Shown piece by piece: positions 29,135 to 40,983 of a DNA stretch of 64,000 nucleotides. Source of the stretch: Nesterenkonia halotolerans. GTDB taxonomy: Bacteria > Actinomycetota > Actinomycetes > Actinomycetales > Micrococcaceae. Positions within the stretch are counted from its first letter, which is position 1; the number at the start of each line of letters is the position of its first letter. Under the pieces are notes generated by a model, which saw nothing but the letters and a program-made list of their open reading frames with translations, was not told the origin of the DNA and did no database searches. Made by a program: the position numbers and the translations under genes. The DNA is taken from the NCBI RefSeq assembly GCF_014874065.1, contig NZ_JADBEE010000001.1:558001-622000 (forward strand), read 5' to 3'.

Positions 29135-30184
29135 CAGGCGGCGGTTGATGCGCCGGACCCAGAACGGGCCCTCGTAGACGAAAGCCGTGTAGCCCTGGAC
29201 CAGGGTCGCGCCGTGGGCAAGCCGCTCCGCGACGTCGTCACCGCTTCTGACTCCCCCGACCGAGATGATCGCTGTGGTGCGCGGCAGCCGGTCTCGCAGC
29301 CGCTGCAGCACCTCGATCGATCGCTGGGCCAACACCGGCCCGCTGAGTCCCCCGGCGCCCATCGCCCGGACTGTCTCCTGGTCCGTGCTCAGGCCCTCGC
29401 GCGAGATCGTCGTGTTCGTGGCGATCACTCCGTCGAGCCCGAGATCGGTCACCAGCGCGGCCACCGCGTCGACGTCGTCGTCATTGAGGTCTGGGGCGAT
29501 CTTCACCAGCAGCGGCACATGCTGTTCTGCGGCCTGATCTGCTTCCTGCCTGACGGCGAGGAGCAGTGGGCGCAGCGCTTCGATGTCCTGGAGCTGGCGC
29601 AGGCCCGGGGTGTTCGGCGAGGACACATTGACCACCAGGTAGTCCGCCACCGGGGCCAGCACCCGGGCAGAGCTCAGGTAGTCCTCGGTGGCCTCCTCCA
29701 GCGGCGTGAGCTTGGTCTTGCCGATGTTGACCCCCACCACGGGGGCGTGACGACCAGCGGACTTGAGCCGCGTGATGCGGTCCCGGATGTCCTGCAGCCG
29801 TGGGCGCAGGGCCTCGGCGCCGTCGTTGTTGAAACCCATCCGATTGATCAGTGCGCGGTCCTTGACCAGTCTGAAGAGTCGCGGCTTCGGATTCCCTGGC
29901 TGAGCGGCCGCCGTCACCGTCCCGATCTCGATATGACCGAAGCCCAGGCTCGCCAGCGGCAGGACCGTGGTCGCATCCTTGTCGAAGCCCGCCGCCAGGC
30001 CGAAGGGCGAGGGCCACACCAGACCCAGCGCCTTGATCTCCAGCGATTCGGCGGGTCGGCACCATCGCGCCAGTGCCGTGGTGACGCCGATCCTTTCGCC
30101 CAGCCGCAGCCCGGAGATGACGAGATGATGGGCGTTCTCGGGATCCAGTCGGGACAGGACTGTGCTGAAGAGGAAGCGGTACAT
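29111..30184 (-). CDS. pyrD: Dihydroorotate dehydrogenase (quinone), class 2
   Basis: Oxidises dihydroorotate to orotate and donates electrons to menaquinone, linking pyrimidine synthesis to the respiratory chain encoded nearby. The 357-residue protein has the N-terminal helices of class 2 enzymes, GLAAGFDKDA, NRMGFNNDG, NVSSPNTPGLR with the catalytic Ser, and GGLSGP. ATG 30184 is chosen; a longer open frame to 31078 is antisense to the hydrolase gene. It is separate from the pyr operon. Confidence 0.96.
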   Translation of the reverse strand: MYRFLFSTVLSRLDPENAHHLVISGLRLGERIGVTTALARWCRPAESLEIKALGLVWPSPFGLAAGFDKDATTVLPLASLGFGHIEIGTVTAAAQPGNPKPRLFRLVKDRALINRMGFNNDGAEALRPRLQDIRDRITRLKSAGRHAPVVGVNIGKTKLTPLEEATEDYLSSARVLAPVADYLVVNVSSPNTPGLRQLQDIEALRPLLLAVRQEADQAAEQHVPLLVKIAPDLNDDDVDAVAALVTDLGLDGVIATNTTISREGLSTDQETVRAMGAGGLSGPVLAQRSIEVLQRLRDRLPRTTAIISVGGVRSGDDVAERLAHGATLVQGYTAFVYEGPFWVRRINRRLASLLRSG

Positions 30185-30191
30185 GGCTTCC

Positions 30192-30201
30192 ATCCTAGAA
30201 T
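30192..30201. promoter_or_regulatory. Bidirectional promoter core, pyrD / hydrolase
   Basis: The sequence atcctagaat has the form A-N3-TA-N3-T. Minus-strand TAGGAT (30197-30192) lies 7 bases before the pyrD ATG. Plus-strand TAGAAT (30196-30201) lies 37 bases before the hydrolase ATG. The two -10 elements share the central TA. Confidence 0.55.
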
Positions 30202-30238
30202 GCGCACCGGCGTTCACGGGCTCATTAGGATGGATCCC

Positions 30239-31309
30239 ATGGACGAACTGCTCGAAGACACGCCGCCGGGCGTCTGGTCGGCCGACCATCTCCAAGACTG
30301 CCTGCGGCTGACCCTCCCGCTGGGTGAGGACGAAGAGGGAAGCGTCAGCGCCACGCTCGTCAGCTACTCCCCCGACCCGGCCCAGCATGAGGTCCATGCG
30401 GAACACCGGTCCACCACCGGGGAGGGCGCCGCGGAGAGCCTCGAGCTTGCCCCGGTGCTGCACATCCACGGCTGGTCGGACTACTTCTACAACCTCCCTC
30501 TGGCGCGCAGCTGGCAACGCTCGGGGCGCCCCTTCTACGCCCTGGACCTGCGGAAGTACGGACGCAGCCTGCGCAGCTGGCAGACACCGGGATACATCGC
30601 CTCGTTGGAGACCTACGATGCCGACCTGGACGCCGCACTGGCAGAGATCCGCTCCATGCACCCCGACTCGCCGGCGCCGATCATCCATGCCCATTCCACG
30701 GGTGGTCTGGTGGCAGCCCTGTGGGCGCAGCGAAACCCCGGCAAGGCCAGCGCGCTGATCCTGAACAGTCCCTGGCTGGAGCTCTCCGGGGATGTCGCGG
30801 CGCGCACCGCCACCGAGGGGATCCTCGCGCCGCTGGGTCAGTTCTCGCCCACGAGGGCTCTGAAGCTTCCGGCCATCGACAATTATTGGCAGTCGCTGTC
30901 CAACCAGGCGCAGGGGGAATGGACCCTGCACCCGCGGTGGCGACCCCGAAACTCTTTCCCGATCCGGGTGGGATGGATGCGTGCAATCCTGGCAGGACAT
31001 CGCAAGGTCTACGACGGATTGGGACTGACGCTGCCGATCCTGGTGCTGCTCTCCGGTGCCACCGCGTACCGTCGGCACTGGACCGAGGAGCTGCAGGAAT
31101 CAGACTCTGTGCTCGATGTGGAGCTGCTCGCCCGCCGGGCCGTGAAGCTCGGCGACCGGGTGACGGTGGTGCGCATCCACCGCGCGCTGCATGATGTCTT
31201 CGCCTCCGAGGAGACGGTCCGCAATCGTGCCTTCGATGAGGTGCAGCGCTGGCTGCTGGCCTACGCCCCGGAGCGGTCGGTCGCGAACCTGTCCACCGCG
31301 GCGCCGTAG
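30239..31309 (+). CDS. Alpha/beta hydrolase, serine-lipase/aminopeptidase-like
   Basis: A 356-residue protein with the alpha/beta-hydrolase order: oxyanion HIHGWSDY near residue 77, the nucleophile elbow HAHSTGG (Ser153), and a C-terminal His in [10 protein letters not shown]. This fits the Hydrolase_4 / monoacylglycerol lipase-like group; the substrate is unknown. ATG 30239 follows AGGATGGA; ATG 30230 is possible. A much longer upstream frame is antisense to pyrD. The last 49 bases overlap the converging uppS. Confidence 0.88.
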   Translation: MDELLEDTPPGVWSADHLQDCLRLTLPLGEDEEGSVSATLVSYSPDPAQHEVHAEHRSTTGEGAAESLELAPVLHIHGWSDYFYNLPLARSWQRSGRPFYALDLRKYGRSLRSWQTPGYIASLETYDADLDAALAEIRSMHPDSPAPIIHAHSTGGLVAALWAQRNPGKASALILNSPWLELSGDVAARTATEGILAPLGQFSPTRALKLPAIDNYWQSLSNQAQGEWTLHPRWRPRNSFPIRVGWMRAILAGHRKVYDGLGLTLPILVLLSGATAYRRHWTEELQESDSVLDVELLARRAVKLGDRVTVVRIHRALHDVFASEETVRNRAFDEVQRWLLAYAPERSVANLSTAAP

Positions 31310-32061
31310 CGCCGGTCTCGCTTGGCGTAGATCTCCACCGCCTCCCAGAGCGTGGTGCGGTCCACGTCGGGCCAGAGCACATCCATGAAGACCATCTCCG
31401 CGTAGGCGGACTGCCAGAGCAGGAAGTTGGAGATCCGCTGCTCGCCGGAGCTGCGCAGGAAGAGGTCCACATCGGGCAGGTCGGGCTCATCCAGATGGGC
31501 GGCGACGGTCTTCTCGGTGATCTTCCCCGGGTCCATCCGTCCCGCCGCCACCTCGCGAGCGATGAGCTTGACCGCGTCGGTGATCTCGGCGCGTCCGCCA
31601 TAGTTCACGCACATGGTCAGCGTGAAGCGGGTGTTCTGCGCGGTCAGCTCCTCGGAGGTCTGCAGCTCTCGTATCACCGAGCGCCAGAGCCGACCCGGCT
31701 GCCCGTTCCAGCGGATCCGCACGCCCCAGGAGTTCAGCACGTCGCGCTGACGGCGGAGCACCTGGCGTGAATAGCCCATCAGGAAGCGGACCTCATCCGG
31801 TGATCGCTTCCAGTTCTCGGTGGAGAAGGCATAGACGCTGATGTGCTTGACGCCAACCTCGATGGCCCCGGCGATCACGTCCATCAGCGCGGCCTCGCCT
31901 GCCCGGTGGCCTTCGGTGCGGGGAAGCCCGCGCTGATTCGCCCAGCGGCCGTTGCCGTCCATTACGATCCCGATATGCGCCGGCACCAGCTCCGGCGGCA
32001 CTCGAGGGGCCGAGACGCCGTCGGGATGAGGGGCCGGGTCCTGATAGCTGCGCGTGGACAT
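31261..32061 (-). CDS. uppS: Isoprenyl transferase (undecaprenyl diphosphate synthase family)
   Basis: Makes long polyprenyl diphosphate for cell-wall lipid carriers by cis-condensation of isopentenyl diphosphate. The 266-residue protein carries the catalytic [10 protein letters not shown], the [10 protein letters not shown] motif, and the C-terminal [22 protein letters not shown] 32061 follows GAGG; ATG 32070 is an alternative. Actinobacteria often carry two family members with different chain lengths, which cannot be told apart here. It lies downstream of recO. Confidence 0.95.
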   Translation of the reverse strand: MSTRSYQDPAPHPDGVSAPRVPPELVPAHIGIVMDGNGRWANQRGLPRTEGHRAGEAALMDVIAGAIEVGVKHISVYAFSTENWKRSPDEVRFLMGYSRQVLRRQRDVLNSWGVRIRWNGQPGRLWRSVIRELQTSEELTAQNTRFTLTMCVNYGGRAEITDAVKLIAREVAAGRMDPGKITEKTVAAHLDEPDLPDVDLFLRSSGEQRISNFLLWQSAYAEMVFMDVLWPDVDRTTLWEAVEIYAKRDRRYGAAVDRFATDRSGA

Positions 32062-32090
32062 GGCCCTCATTCTTCCATGACCGCTCCTCC

Positions 32091-32125
32091 GCCGACTGCC
32101 GGGTGCCGGGTGCCGACTGCCGGGT
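32091..32125. repeat. Five tandem heptamers next to the recO stop
   Basis: gccgact, gccgggt, gccgggt, gccgact, gccgggt: five 7-bp units of form GCCGRST fill the recO-uppS gap and run into the recO stop codon. Confidence 0.8.
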
Positions 32126-32871
32126 CAGAGCCCCAGCGAGCTGAGTCGGCGCTCCAGGTGGTGCTGGGCGTAGGTGGTCACCACGGAGGTGGCCTCATGC
32201 CGGATATCGCTGCGCGCCGCTCGGGTCTGCTCCCAATCTCCGTGCTGCAGCGCGTGCAGCAGCTGCACCGTCGCGGGCTCCAGGGTGCGTGTGCCCGGCG
32301 GCCGGCAGTCCGGACAGACCGGGCCGCTGGCAGCGGGATGGAAGCCGGTATGCGCTCCGGGCCTGCCGCAGGAGACGCAGGAGGTCCAGGTGACCGCCCA
32401 CCCTGCCGAGGACAGCGCGCGCAGCAGGTAGGAGTTAAGCACGACGTCGGCCGGGTGGACTCCACGCGCCAGGGCGGAGTAGGCGCCATGGAGCAGGGTG
32501 AACTGCTGGGCTCCGAAGACGGGGTCGGACTCGGTGTCCATGAGCCGTTCGGCGGCCTCGGCCATGGTGCTCGCGGCCATGTACTTGTCGTAGTCCGCGA
32601 CGATGGGCGGCCCATAGGTGTTCTTGGAGGTGGCCTGGGTGACGATGTCCAGGGACCGGCCGTGGACGAACTGCACATCTGCCACCATGAACGGCTCCAC
32701 CGTGGCGCCGAACTTCGAGGAGGTCCGACGCACCCCTTTGGCCACGGCGCGGACCAGGCCGTGGCCTGAGGTCAGCGCGGTGAGGATGCGATCGGCCTCA
32801 CCCAGATTCTGGGTGCGCAGGATGATCGCTGAATCCCGGTACGAGCGGGAGGCGAAGGTGGAGCCGGCCAT
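32125..32871 (-). CDS. recO: DNA repair protein RecO
   Basis: Loads RecA at gapped DNA in the RecFOR pathway. The 248-residue protein starts with an OB-fold (SYRDSAIILRTQNLGEADRI) and has a zinc-binding cluster of cysteines (CVSCGRPG and CPDCR). Its position between leuA and uppS is usual in Micrococcaceae. No Shine-Dalgarno is visible; a TACTCT six bases before the ATG suggests leaderless transcription. Confidence 0.95.
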   Translation of the reverse strand: MAGSTFASRSYRDSAIILRTQNLGEADRILTALTSGHGLVRAVAKGVRRTSSKFGATVEPFMVADVQFVHGRSLDIVTQATSKNTYGPPIVADYDKYMAASTMAEAAERLMDTESDPVFGAQQFTLLHGAYSALARGVHPADVVLNSYLLRALSSAGWAVTWTSCVSCGRPGAHTGFHPAASGPVCPDCRPPGTRTLEPATVQLLHALQHGDWEQTRAARSDIRHEATSVVTTYAQHHLERRLSSLGL

Positions 32872-32877
32872 GGTGGC

Positions 32878-32883
32878 AGAGTA
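32878..32883 (-). promoter_or_regulatory. Candidate leaderless promoter of recO
   Basis: TACTCT on the minus strand ends exactly six bases before the recO ATG. No ribosome-binding site is present in those six bases. Confidence 0.5.
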
Positions 32884-32899
32884 CTACAGCGCATGCGCC

Positions 32900-32927
32900 G
32901 CGGATCCCCGTCTGTCGGCGGATCCGC
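32900..32927 (-). terminator. Terminator after leuA
   Basis: GCGGATCC-CCG pairs with CGG-C-GGATCCGC (8 + 3 bp with one bulged base) around a 5-base loop, 22 bases beyond the leuA stop and just before the recO promoter. Confidence 0.75.
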
Positions 32928-32948
32928 AGTGCGCGGAACTGTAAGGCG

Positions 32949-34844
<1,896 letters not shown>

Positions 34845-34919
34845 TCAGGGGTGCGCGAGCTCTTCCCCGCTGCGGCGGAGAAGCTCTAGTCGTAGCTCAC
34901 GCGTCGATGTGGTCTGCAC
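34845..34919 (-). CDS. leuL: Leucine leader peptide of leuA
   Basis: A 24-codon frame starting GTG at 34919 encodes MQTTSTRELRLELLRRSGEE followed by LAHP. Five of 24 residues are Leu, four of them within six codons, and two use the rare codon CTA. The clustered Leu codons run into the 5' arm of the hairpin at 34857-34886, so a ribosome stalled for lack of charged tRNA-Leu would open it. There is no Shine-Dalgarno, and TAGTTT lies 7 bases before the GTG, which suggests a leaderless transcript. This is a ribosome-mediated attenuation design. Confidence 0.72.
   Translation of the reverse strand: MQTTSTRELRLELLRRSGEELAHP
34857..34886 (-). promoter_or_regulatory. leuA attenuator: leader hairpin (segments 1:2)
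   Basis: GAGCT-UCUCCGC pairs with GCGGGGA-AG-AGCUC (12 bp, one 2-base bulge) around loop CGCA. The 5' arm is leuL codons 12-15 (Glu-Leu-Leu-Arg). The 3' arm can switch to the hairpin at 34751-34787. Confidence 0.65.
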
Positions 34920-34926
34920 AGGATTC

Positions 34927-34932
34927 AAACTA
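34927..34932 (-). promoter_or_regulatory. Candidate promoter -10 of leuL-leuA
   Basis: TAGTTT (TANNNT) lies seven bases before the leuL GTG. No strong -35 is visible. Confidence 0.45.
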
Positions 34933-35027
34933 GCACGCAGCAGGCGGGGACGCAGAGGCCCCCGGTGATTCTCATCATGTGGACAGCTCCCCCAGATCCC
35001 CTCGGGAGCCGAGGTGGGCGGTCCGGG

Positions 35028-36014
35028 CTAGAAGCCGAGCCGACCCAGCTTCTTCGGGTCGCGCTGCCAGTCCTTGGTCACCTTCACGTGCAGGTCGAGG
35101 TAGACGGGGGTGCCCAGGAGCTTGACGATTCCCGCGCGCGCGTCGGAACCGATGGCCTTGAGCCTGGCCCCGCGCTTGCCGATGATGATCGCCTTCTGCG
35201 AGTCCCGCTCCACATGGATGGAGACCCGCACGTCGAGCAGCGGCTTGTCCTCGGGACGGTCCTCACGCGGAACCATCTCCTCGACCACCACGGCGATCGA
35301 ATGCGGCAGCTCGTCGCGGACATCCTCGAGTGCCGCCTCGCGGACGAGTTCGGCGACCATGACGGCCTCCGGCTCATCGGTGAGATCACCTTCGGGGTAC
35401 AGCGGCGGGGAGATCGGCATCATCGCCGCGAGCTGCTGCACGACGACGTCGGTCTGCTCACCCTCGAGGGCGGAGACCGGGATGATCTCGGCGAAGCCGC
35501 CTGCCTGGCGGCCCTCCTGGGCCAGATGCTCACGTCCGAGCTGGTCCACTGCCATGAGCTGCTCGGCGAGCTCCTCGCGGGTGACCTTGTCCACCTTGGT
35601 CACCAGTGCGATGACCCGCTTATGCGGAAGCTTGGTCAGCTGGGCGGCGATGAAGCGGTCGCCGGGGCCGATCTTCTCATCGGCCGGGATGCAGAAGCCG
35701 ACCACGTCCACCTCGGAGAGGGTGTCGATGACGAGTCCGTTGAGGCGCTTGCCCAGCAGGGTGCGCGGACGGTGCAGACCGGGGGTGTCGACCAGCACGA
35801 GCTGGAAGTCGCTGCGGTGCACGATGCCGCGGATCGTGTGTCGGGTGGTCTGCGGCTTGGAGGACGTGATGGCCACCTTCTCCCCGACCAGGGCGTTGGT
35901 GAGCGTGGACTTGCCCGCGTTCGGACGTCCCACCATGCTGGCGAAGCCCGCGCGGAAGTTGTCGTCGAACGTGGCGAAGCCGTCCAGCTGGGGCGGCATC
36001 TCTGACTTGCTCAT
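35028..36014 (-). CDS. era: GTPase Era
   Basis: Ribosome-assembly GTPase that binds the 3' end of 16S rRNA. The 328-residue protein has G1 GRPNAGKST, the G2 region TTRHTIRG, G3 DTPG and G4 TKVD. The C-terminal KH domain is followed by the family ending KDWQRDPKKLGRLGF. It is coupled to the CBS/CorC gene by a 4-base overlap. Confidence 0.97.
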   Translation of the reverse strand: MSKSEMPPQLDGFATFDDNFRAGFASMVGRPNAGKSTLTNALVGEKVAITSSKPQTTRHTIRGIVHRSDFQLVLVDTPGLHRPRTLLGKRLNGLVIDTLSEVDVVGFCIPADEKIGPGDRFIAAQLTKLPHKRVIALVTKVDKVTREELAEQLMAVDQLGREHLAQEGRQAGGFAEIIPVSALEGEQTDVVVQQLAAMMPISPPLYPEGDLTDEPEAVMVAELVREAALEDVRDELPHSIAVVVEEMVPREDRPEDKPLLDVRVSIHVERDSQKAIIIGKRGARLKAIGSDARAGIVKLLGTPVYLDLHVKVTKDWQRDPKKLGRLGF

Positions 36015-37453
36015 CGTGGTGTCCCGATCCTCTCCTGCGCCTGTGCCGCGGTTGCGGCCTGGCGGTCATCTCCTGCTGCTGTCTCCTCGGCGCGCAGATG
36101 CAGCCCCTCGGGCTCATCGGCGGTGCCGAGTCCCGCACCGGCACCGCGACTGTCCTCGGCCTCCCAGGCGAGCACGTGACTCACCCGGTTGCGTCGGCCC
36201 TCGAGCCGGTCGGCACGCAGCACGACGCCGGGGCCGCTGCGGCGCGGGATCTCCACCTCGGAGCCGGCGATGGCCACTCGGCCCAGAGCCTTGGCGAGCA
36301 GCCCTCCGACGGTGTCGACCTCCTCCTCATCATCGAGGTCAAGCTCGTAGAGCTCGGCGAAGTCATCCACGGACATGCGCGCGGAGAGCCGACGTCGGCC
36401 CTCCTCGAGCTCCTCGATCTCGGCGGCCTCGGTGTCGTACTCATCGATGATCTCCCCCACGATCTCCTCAATCAGGTCCTCCAGGGTGACCATCCCGGCG
36501 GTGCCGCCGTACTCGTCCACCACGATGGCCACATGGGTGGACTCGCGCTGGAGCTCAGAGAGGAACTCCGAGACCGGCTTCGACTCGGGGACATAGCGGA
36601 CGTCGCGCTGGAGCTCGTCCACCGCGATCGAGTCCGGGTCGCGCTCGGCATAGGCGCTCGGGGCGTCTCTGCCGAGCAGTCGATGCTGCAGGTAGGCGGC
36701 GTCCTTGAGGTAGATCATCCCAGTGATGTCATCGGCGGAGCCGCGCACCACGGGGATGCGCGAGCAGCCCGAGCGCAGGAACAGCGTCATCACCTCGGAG
36801 AGCGTGGTTCCGGACTCCACGGTGACCATGTCGGTGCGGGGCACCATGACCGCCCGCACACGGGTCGCGGAGAGGTCGAAGACCGACTGGATCAGCTCCG
36901 CCTCGGTGTCCTCGATGATGTCCGTCTCGGAGGCACGAGCGACGAACTCACGGAACTCCTCGTCGTCGAAGAACCCGCGATCGGTGTCCGCGGTTCCGGG
37001 CACGGTGCGCGCACCGATGCGGCTGAGCGTGACGGGAAGCGGTCCCAGGGCCACGCGCAGTCCGCGCACCAGCCGCGCAGTGGCGGCGGCCACGAGCAGG
37101 TGGTGTCCGCGTCCCACCCGGCTGGGCGAGATGGCGGCGGTCACGAGTCCTCCGAGCAGCAGGATGCCGGAGCCGAGCAGGGCACCGGCGGCGAGACCGC
37201 CCAGCGCGAGGGCGGAGGCCGCCACGATCAGCACGACCATGGCCGTGGTGAAGAGCCAGCGCCACATCTGCAGCGCCAGCGTGTGAGCCACGGGCTGCGC
37301 CAGGATCATCTCCACGGCGGTGGAGCCGCGCTGGTCGGCGATCTCTTCCGCCTCGCGGCGGCTCAGCCGGAGGAAGGCGGAGTCTGCGGCGGACAGCGTG
37401 AAGGACAGCACGGCGCTGCCGAGTGCGAGGAGGATCAGGATTCCCAGGGTCAT
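36011..37453 (-). CDS. Hemolysin C / CorC-type membrane protein (CNNM family)
   Basis: A 480-residue protein with an N-terminal DUF21 transmembrane domain (hydrophobic segments at about 3-20, 60-80 and 88-110), two CBS domains (VMVPRTDMV and MIYLKDA regions), and a C-terminal CorC_HlyC/PCMH-like domain (GGTAGMVTLEDLIEEIVGEI). The family is linked to magnesium and cobalt transport, but the true substrate is not shown by sequence. The 3' end codes a Glu/Ala-rich tail. Position between ybeY and era is standard. Confidence 0.93.
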   Translation of the reverse strand: MTLGILILLALGSAVLSFTLSAADSAFLRLSRREAEEIADQRGSTAVEMILAQPVAHTLALQMWRWLFTTAMVVLIVAASALALGGLAAGALLGSGILLLGGLVTAAISPSRVGRGHHLLVAAATARLVRGLRVALGPLPVTLSRIGARTVPGTADTDRGFFDDEEFREFVARASETDIIEDTEAELIQSVFDLSATRVRAVMVPRTDMVTVESGTTLSEVMTLFLRSGCSRIPVVRGSADDITGMIYLKDAAYLQHRLLGRDAPSAYAERDPDSIAVDELQRDVRYVPESKPVSEFLSELQRESTHVAIVVDEYGGTAGMVTLEDLIEEIVGEIIDEYDTEAAEIEELEEGRRRLSARMSVDDFAELYELDLDDEEEVDTVGGLLAKALGRVAIAGSEVEIPRRSGPGVVLRADRLEGRRNRVSHVLAWEAEDSRGAGAGLGTADEPEGLHLRAEETAAGDDRQAATAAQAQERIGTPR

Positions 37454-37455
37454 GC

Positions 37456-37946
37456 TCAGACCGTCGGGGTGGGTGCGGGGTGACCGAGGTACTCCTCGAG
37501 GAGCACTCGCTGCAGGGTGAACATCGTCTCTCGGTCCTCGGGCTCGGCGTGGTCGTGACCGAGCAGATGCAACACGCCGTGCATGGTCAGCAGGGCGAGC
37601 TCGTCGCCGAGGTCGTGGCCGTTCGCCACCGCCTGCTGCTGCGCCACCGCCGGGCAGATGACGATGTCCCCGAGCACACCCTCGGTGACCGGATCATCGG
37701 CGGTGCCGGCGATCAGCTCGTCCATGGGGAAGCTCATCACATCGGTGGCGCCGGGCAGGTTCATCCAGTCCAGGTGCAGCTGTTCCATCGCCTCCTCGTC
37801 CACCAGCGTGATGGACAGGGCGACGTCGCGGCTGAGGTGCAGCTTGGCGTAGAGGAAGCAGCTGAGGTCGAGCAGCGTGGCCAGATGATTCCCGGAGATC
37901 AGGTCCGAGCCGGAGCTGTCCTCGACGGTGACCTGCACTTCGCTGC

Positions 37947-37950
<4 letters not shown>
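37456..37950 (-). CDS. ybeY: Endoribonuclease YbeY
   Basis: Zinc-dependent RNase for 16S rRNA 3'-end maturation and ribosome quality control. The 164-residue protein has the metal motif HGVLHLLGHDH and the DVMSFPMDE motif. Its start lies inside phoH (4-base overlap) and its stop is 2 bases before the CorC-type gene. Confidence 0.96.
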
Positions 37951-39041
<1,091 letters not shown>

Positions 39042-39065
39042 TGATCCTCAGTCTAGGCGGTGTGC

Positions 39066-39848
39066 TCAGTGTGACCAGTCCCAGCGGCCCAGCAGCAGCT
39101 GGGTGGCCGCGAGTGCGGCCGGCCCTGCAGTGGAGGACCGCAGGACTGTGGGGCCCAGTCGGGCGATCCGGGCACCGGCGGCGGTGAGCAGCTCGATCTC
39201 CCGCTCGCTGATCCCGCCCTCCGGCCCGATGACCAGGTGCAGCTCCTCCGGTCCAGGTTCATTCGCGCAGTGCTCCGAGATCGCCTGGGCCAGGGGGGTC
39301 TCATCGGTCTCGTGGAGCACGATGGTGGCGATCCGGGGCCCGGTGCTGCTCAGTGTCTCCAGATATTGGGCAGTGGTGTGCAGCGCGCGAACGGTGGGGA
39401 TGCTGGTGCGGCGGGTCTGCTTCGCCGCGCTGGTGACCGTGGCAACCCATTCGGCGTGCTTCTTGGCTTCCCGGCCGGCCTTCCAGCGGGCCACCGATCG
39501 CTCGGCCTGCCACGGGATGATGGCGTCCACACCGAGTTCGGTGGCGGACTCCACACCCTGCAGATCGCGGCGATCCTTGGCCAGCGCCTGGACCAGGACC
39601 AGCCGGGGTTCGAGGACCGGCTCCCGGGTCAGCTGCATGATCTCCACGCTCAGCTCCCCGGCACCGGCGGTGCGGACGATCCCCTCGGCGCGGCTGCCCA
39701 CGGTGTCGGAGAGGATCACCTGCTCTCCCGGCTTGAGCCGCATGACGGTGGCCGCATGGTGCCCCTCAGCCCCGGAGAGCACGATCGAGGCGCCTGGGCC
39801 GGCGTCGTCGAGCGCTTCGGGGCTGAGATGGAACAGCGGTGCTGTCAT
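39066..39848 (-). CDS. rsmE: 16S rRNA (uracil-1498-N3)-methyltransferase
   Basis: Methylates U1498 of 16S rRNA with S-adenosylmethionine. The 260-residue protein is a SPOUT enzyme with the deep-knot motifs LVIGPEGGIS and LGPTVLRSSTA. The ATG at 39848 (MTAPLFHL) begins one base after the dnaJ stop; a longer frame is antisense-like filler. Confidence 0.95.
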   Translation of the reverse strand: MTAPLFHLSPEALDDAGPGASIVLSGAEGHHAATVMRLKPGEQVILSDTVGSRAEGIVRTAGAGELSVEIMQLTREPVLEPRLVLVQALAKDRRDLQGVESATELGVDAIIPWQAERSVARWKAGREAKKHAEWVATVTSAAKQTRRTSIPTVRALHTTAQYLETLSSTGPRIATIVLHETDETPLAQAISEHCANEPGPEELHLVIGPEGGISEREIELLTAAGARIARLGPTVLRSSTAGPAALAATQLLLGRWDWSH

Positions 39849-39849
39849 C

Positions 39850-40971
39850 TCAGAGGGCGTCCCAGCGTTCCCGCAGCTTGGCGAAGACGCCGCGGTGCTC
39901 GGTGGTGGACTCTCCGCGCTCTTCTCCGCGCTCGGCGGCGAGCTCCCGCAGCAGCTCGGCCTCACGGTCCGAGACCTTGGTCGGGGTCTCCACCTTCAGG
40001 TGCACCTTCAGCGCGCCGCGACCGCCGCCGCGCAGGTGCGTGACGCCGCGCTCCTTGAGCGTGAGGACCTCGCCGGACTGGGTGCCCGGCTTCACGGTGA
40101 GCGCCTCGGCGCCGTCGAAGGTGTCCAGCTCCACCGTGGTGCCCAGCGCCGCTGCCGTCATCGGGATCGAGACGGTGGCGTGGAGATCGTTGCCCCGGCG
40201 GGTGAAGACCTCGTGCGGCTTGACCTCCACCTCGATGAACAGGTCGCCGGAGGGTCCGCCGGCCAGGCCGGCCTCTCCCTCGCCGGCCAGGTGGATCCGG
40301 TTGCCGCGGTCGACGCCGGCGGGAACCTTGACCTTGAGCGACTTGCGCTCACGGACCCGGCCCTGACCATCGCACTCCTGGCAGGGATCTTCGATGATGC
40401 TGCCGAACCCGGCGCAGCGCGCGCAGGTCTGGGTCTGGATGACGGTGCCGAGGATCGAGCGCATGGGGCGCTGCACCTGACCCTGGCCATGGCAGTCCGG
40501 GCAGGTGGTCGGCGAGCTGCCCGGACGTGAGCAGGAGCCGTCACAGACGGTGCAGGTCACGGCCGTCTCGACTTCGACCTCCTTGGTGGTCCCGAAGACC
40601 GCATCGCGCAGGTCGATGCGCACGCGGATCAGCGAGTCCTGGCCGCGGCGGGTGCGGGAGGCGGGGCCTCCGCCTCCCCCGCCGAAGAAGGTCTCGAAGA
40701 TGTCGCCGAATCCGCCGAACCCTCCGCCGGCGCCGCCGCCGGGGAAGCCGGAGCGGCCGTTCTCGTCACCGGTCGCGTCGTAGTTCTGCCGCTTCTGCGA
40801 ATCCGAGAGCACCTCGTAGGCGCGGCCGAGCACCTTGAACTGCTCGGCGGCGTCCTCGGAGGGGTTCACGTCAGGGTGGAGCTTGCGGGCCTGTTTGCGG
40901 TAGGCCTTCTTGATCTCTTCGGTCGACGCCGAACGGCTGACGCCGAGCGCTTCGTAGTAGTCAGTCGTCAT
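39850..40971 (-). CDS. dnaJ: Chaperone protein DnaJ
   Basis: Co-chaperone of DnaK. The 373-residue protein has a J-domain with HPDVN, a Gly/Phe-rich linker (85-102), four zinc-binding cysteine repeats ([32 protein letters not shown]) and two substrate domains. Coupled to hrcA, 12 bases downstream, this is the second actinobacterial DnaJ (DnaJ2); the dnaK-grpE-dnaJ1 operon is elsewhere. Confidence 0.97.
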   Translation of the reverse strand: MTTDYYEALGVSRSASTEEIKKAYRKQARKLHPDVNPSEDAAEQFKVLGRAYEVLSDSQKRQNYDATGDENGRSGFPGGGAGGGFGGFGDIFETFFGGGGGGPASRTRRGQDSLIRVRIDLRDAVFGTTKEVEVETAVTCTVCDGSCSRPGSSPTTCPDCHGQGQVQRPMRSILGTVIQTQTCARCAGFGSIIEDPCQECDGQGRVRERKSLKVKVPAGVDRGNRIHLAGEGEAGLAGGPSGDLFIEVEVKPHEVFTRRGNDLHATVSIPMTAAALGTTVELDTFDGAEALTVKPGTQSGEVLTLKERGVTHLRGGGRGALKVHLKVETPTKVSDREAELLRELAAERGEERGESTTEHRGVFAKLRERWDAL

Positions 40972-40983
40972 CTTCGTAGACGT

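Noticed and set aside
30185..31078. An upstream extension of pyrD
   Set aside because: It is antisense to the hydrolase gene; the class 2 PyrD N-terminus begins at 30184.
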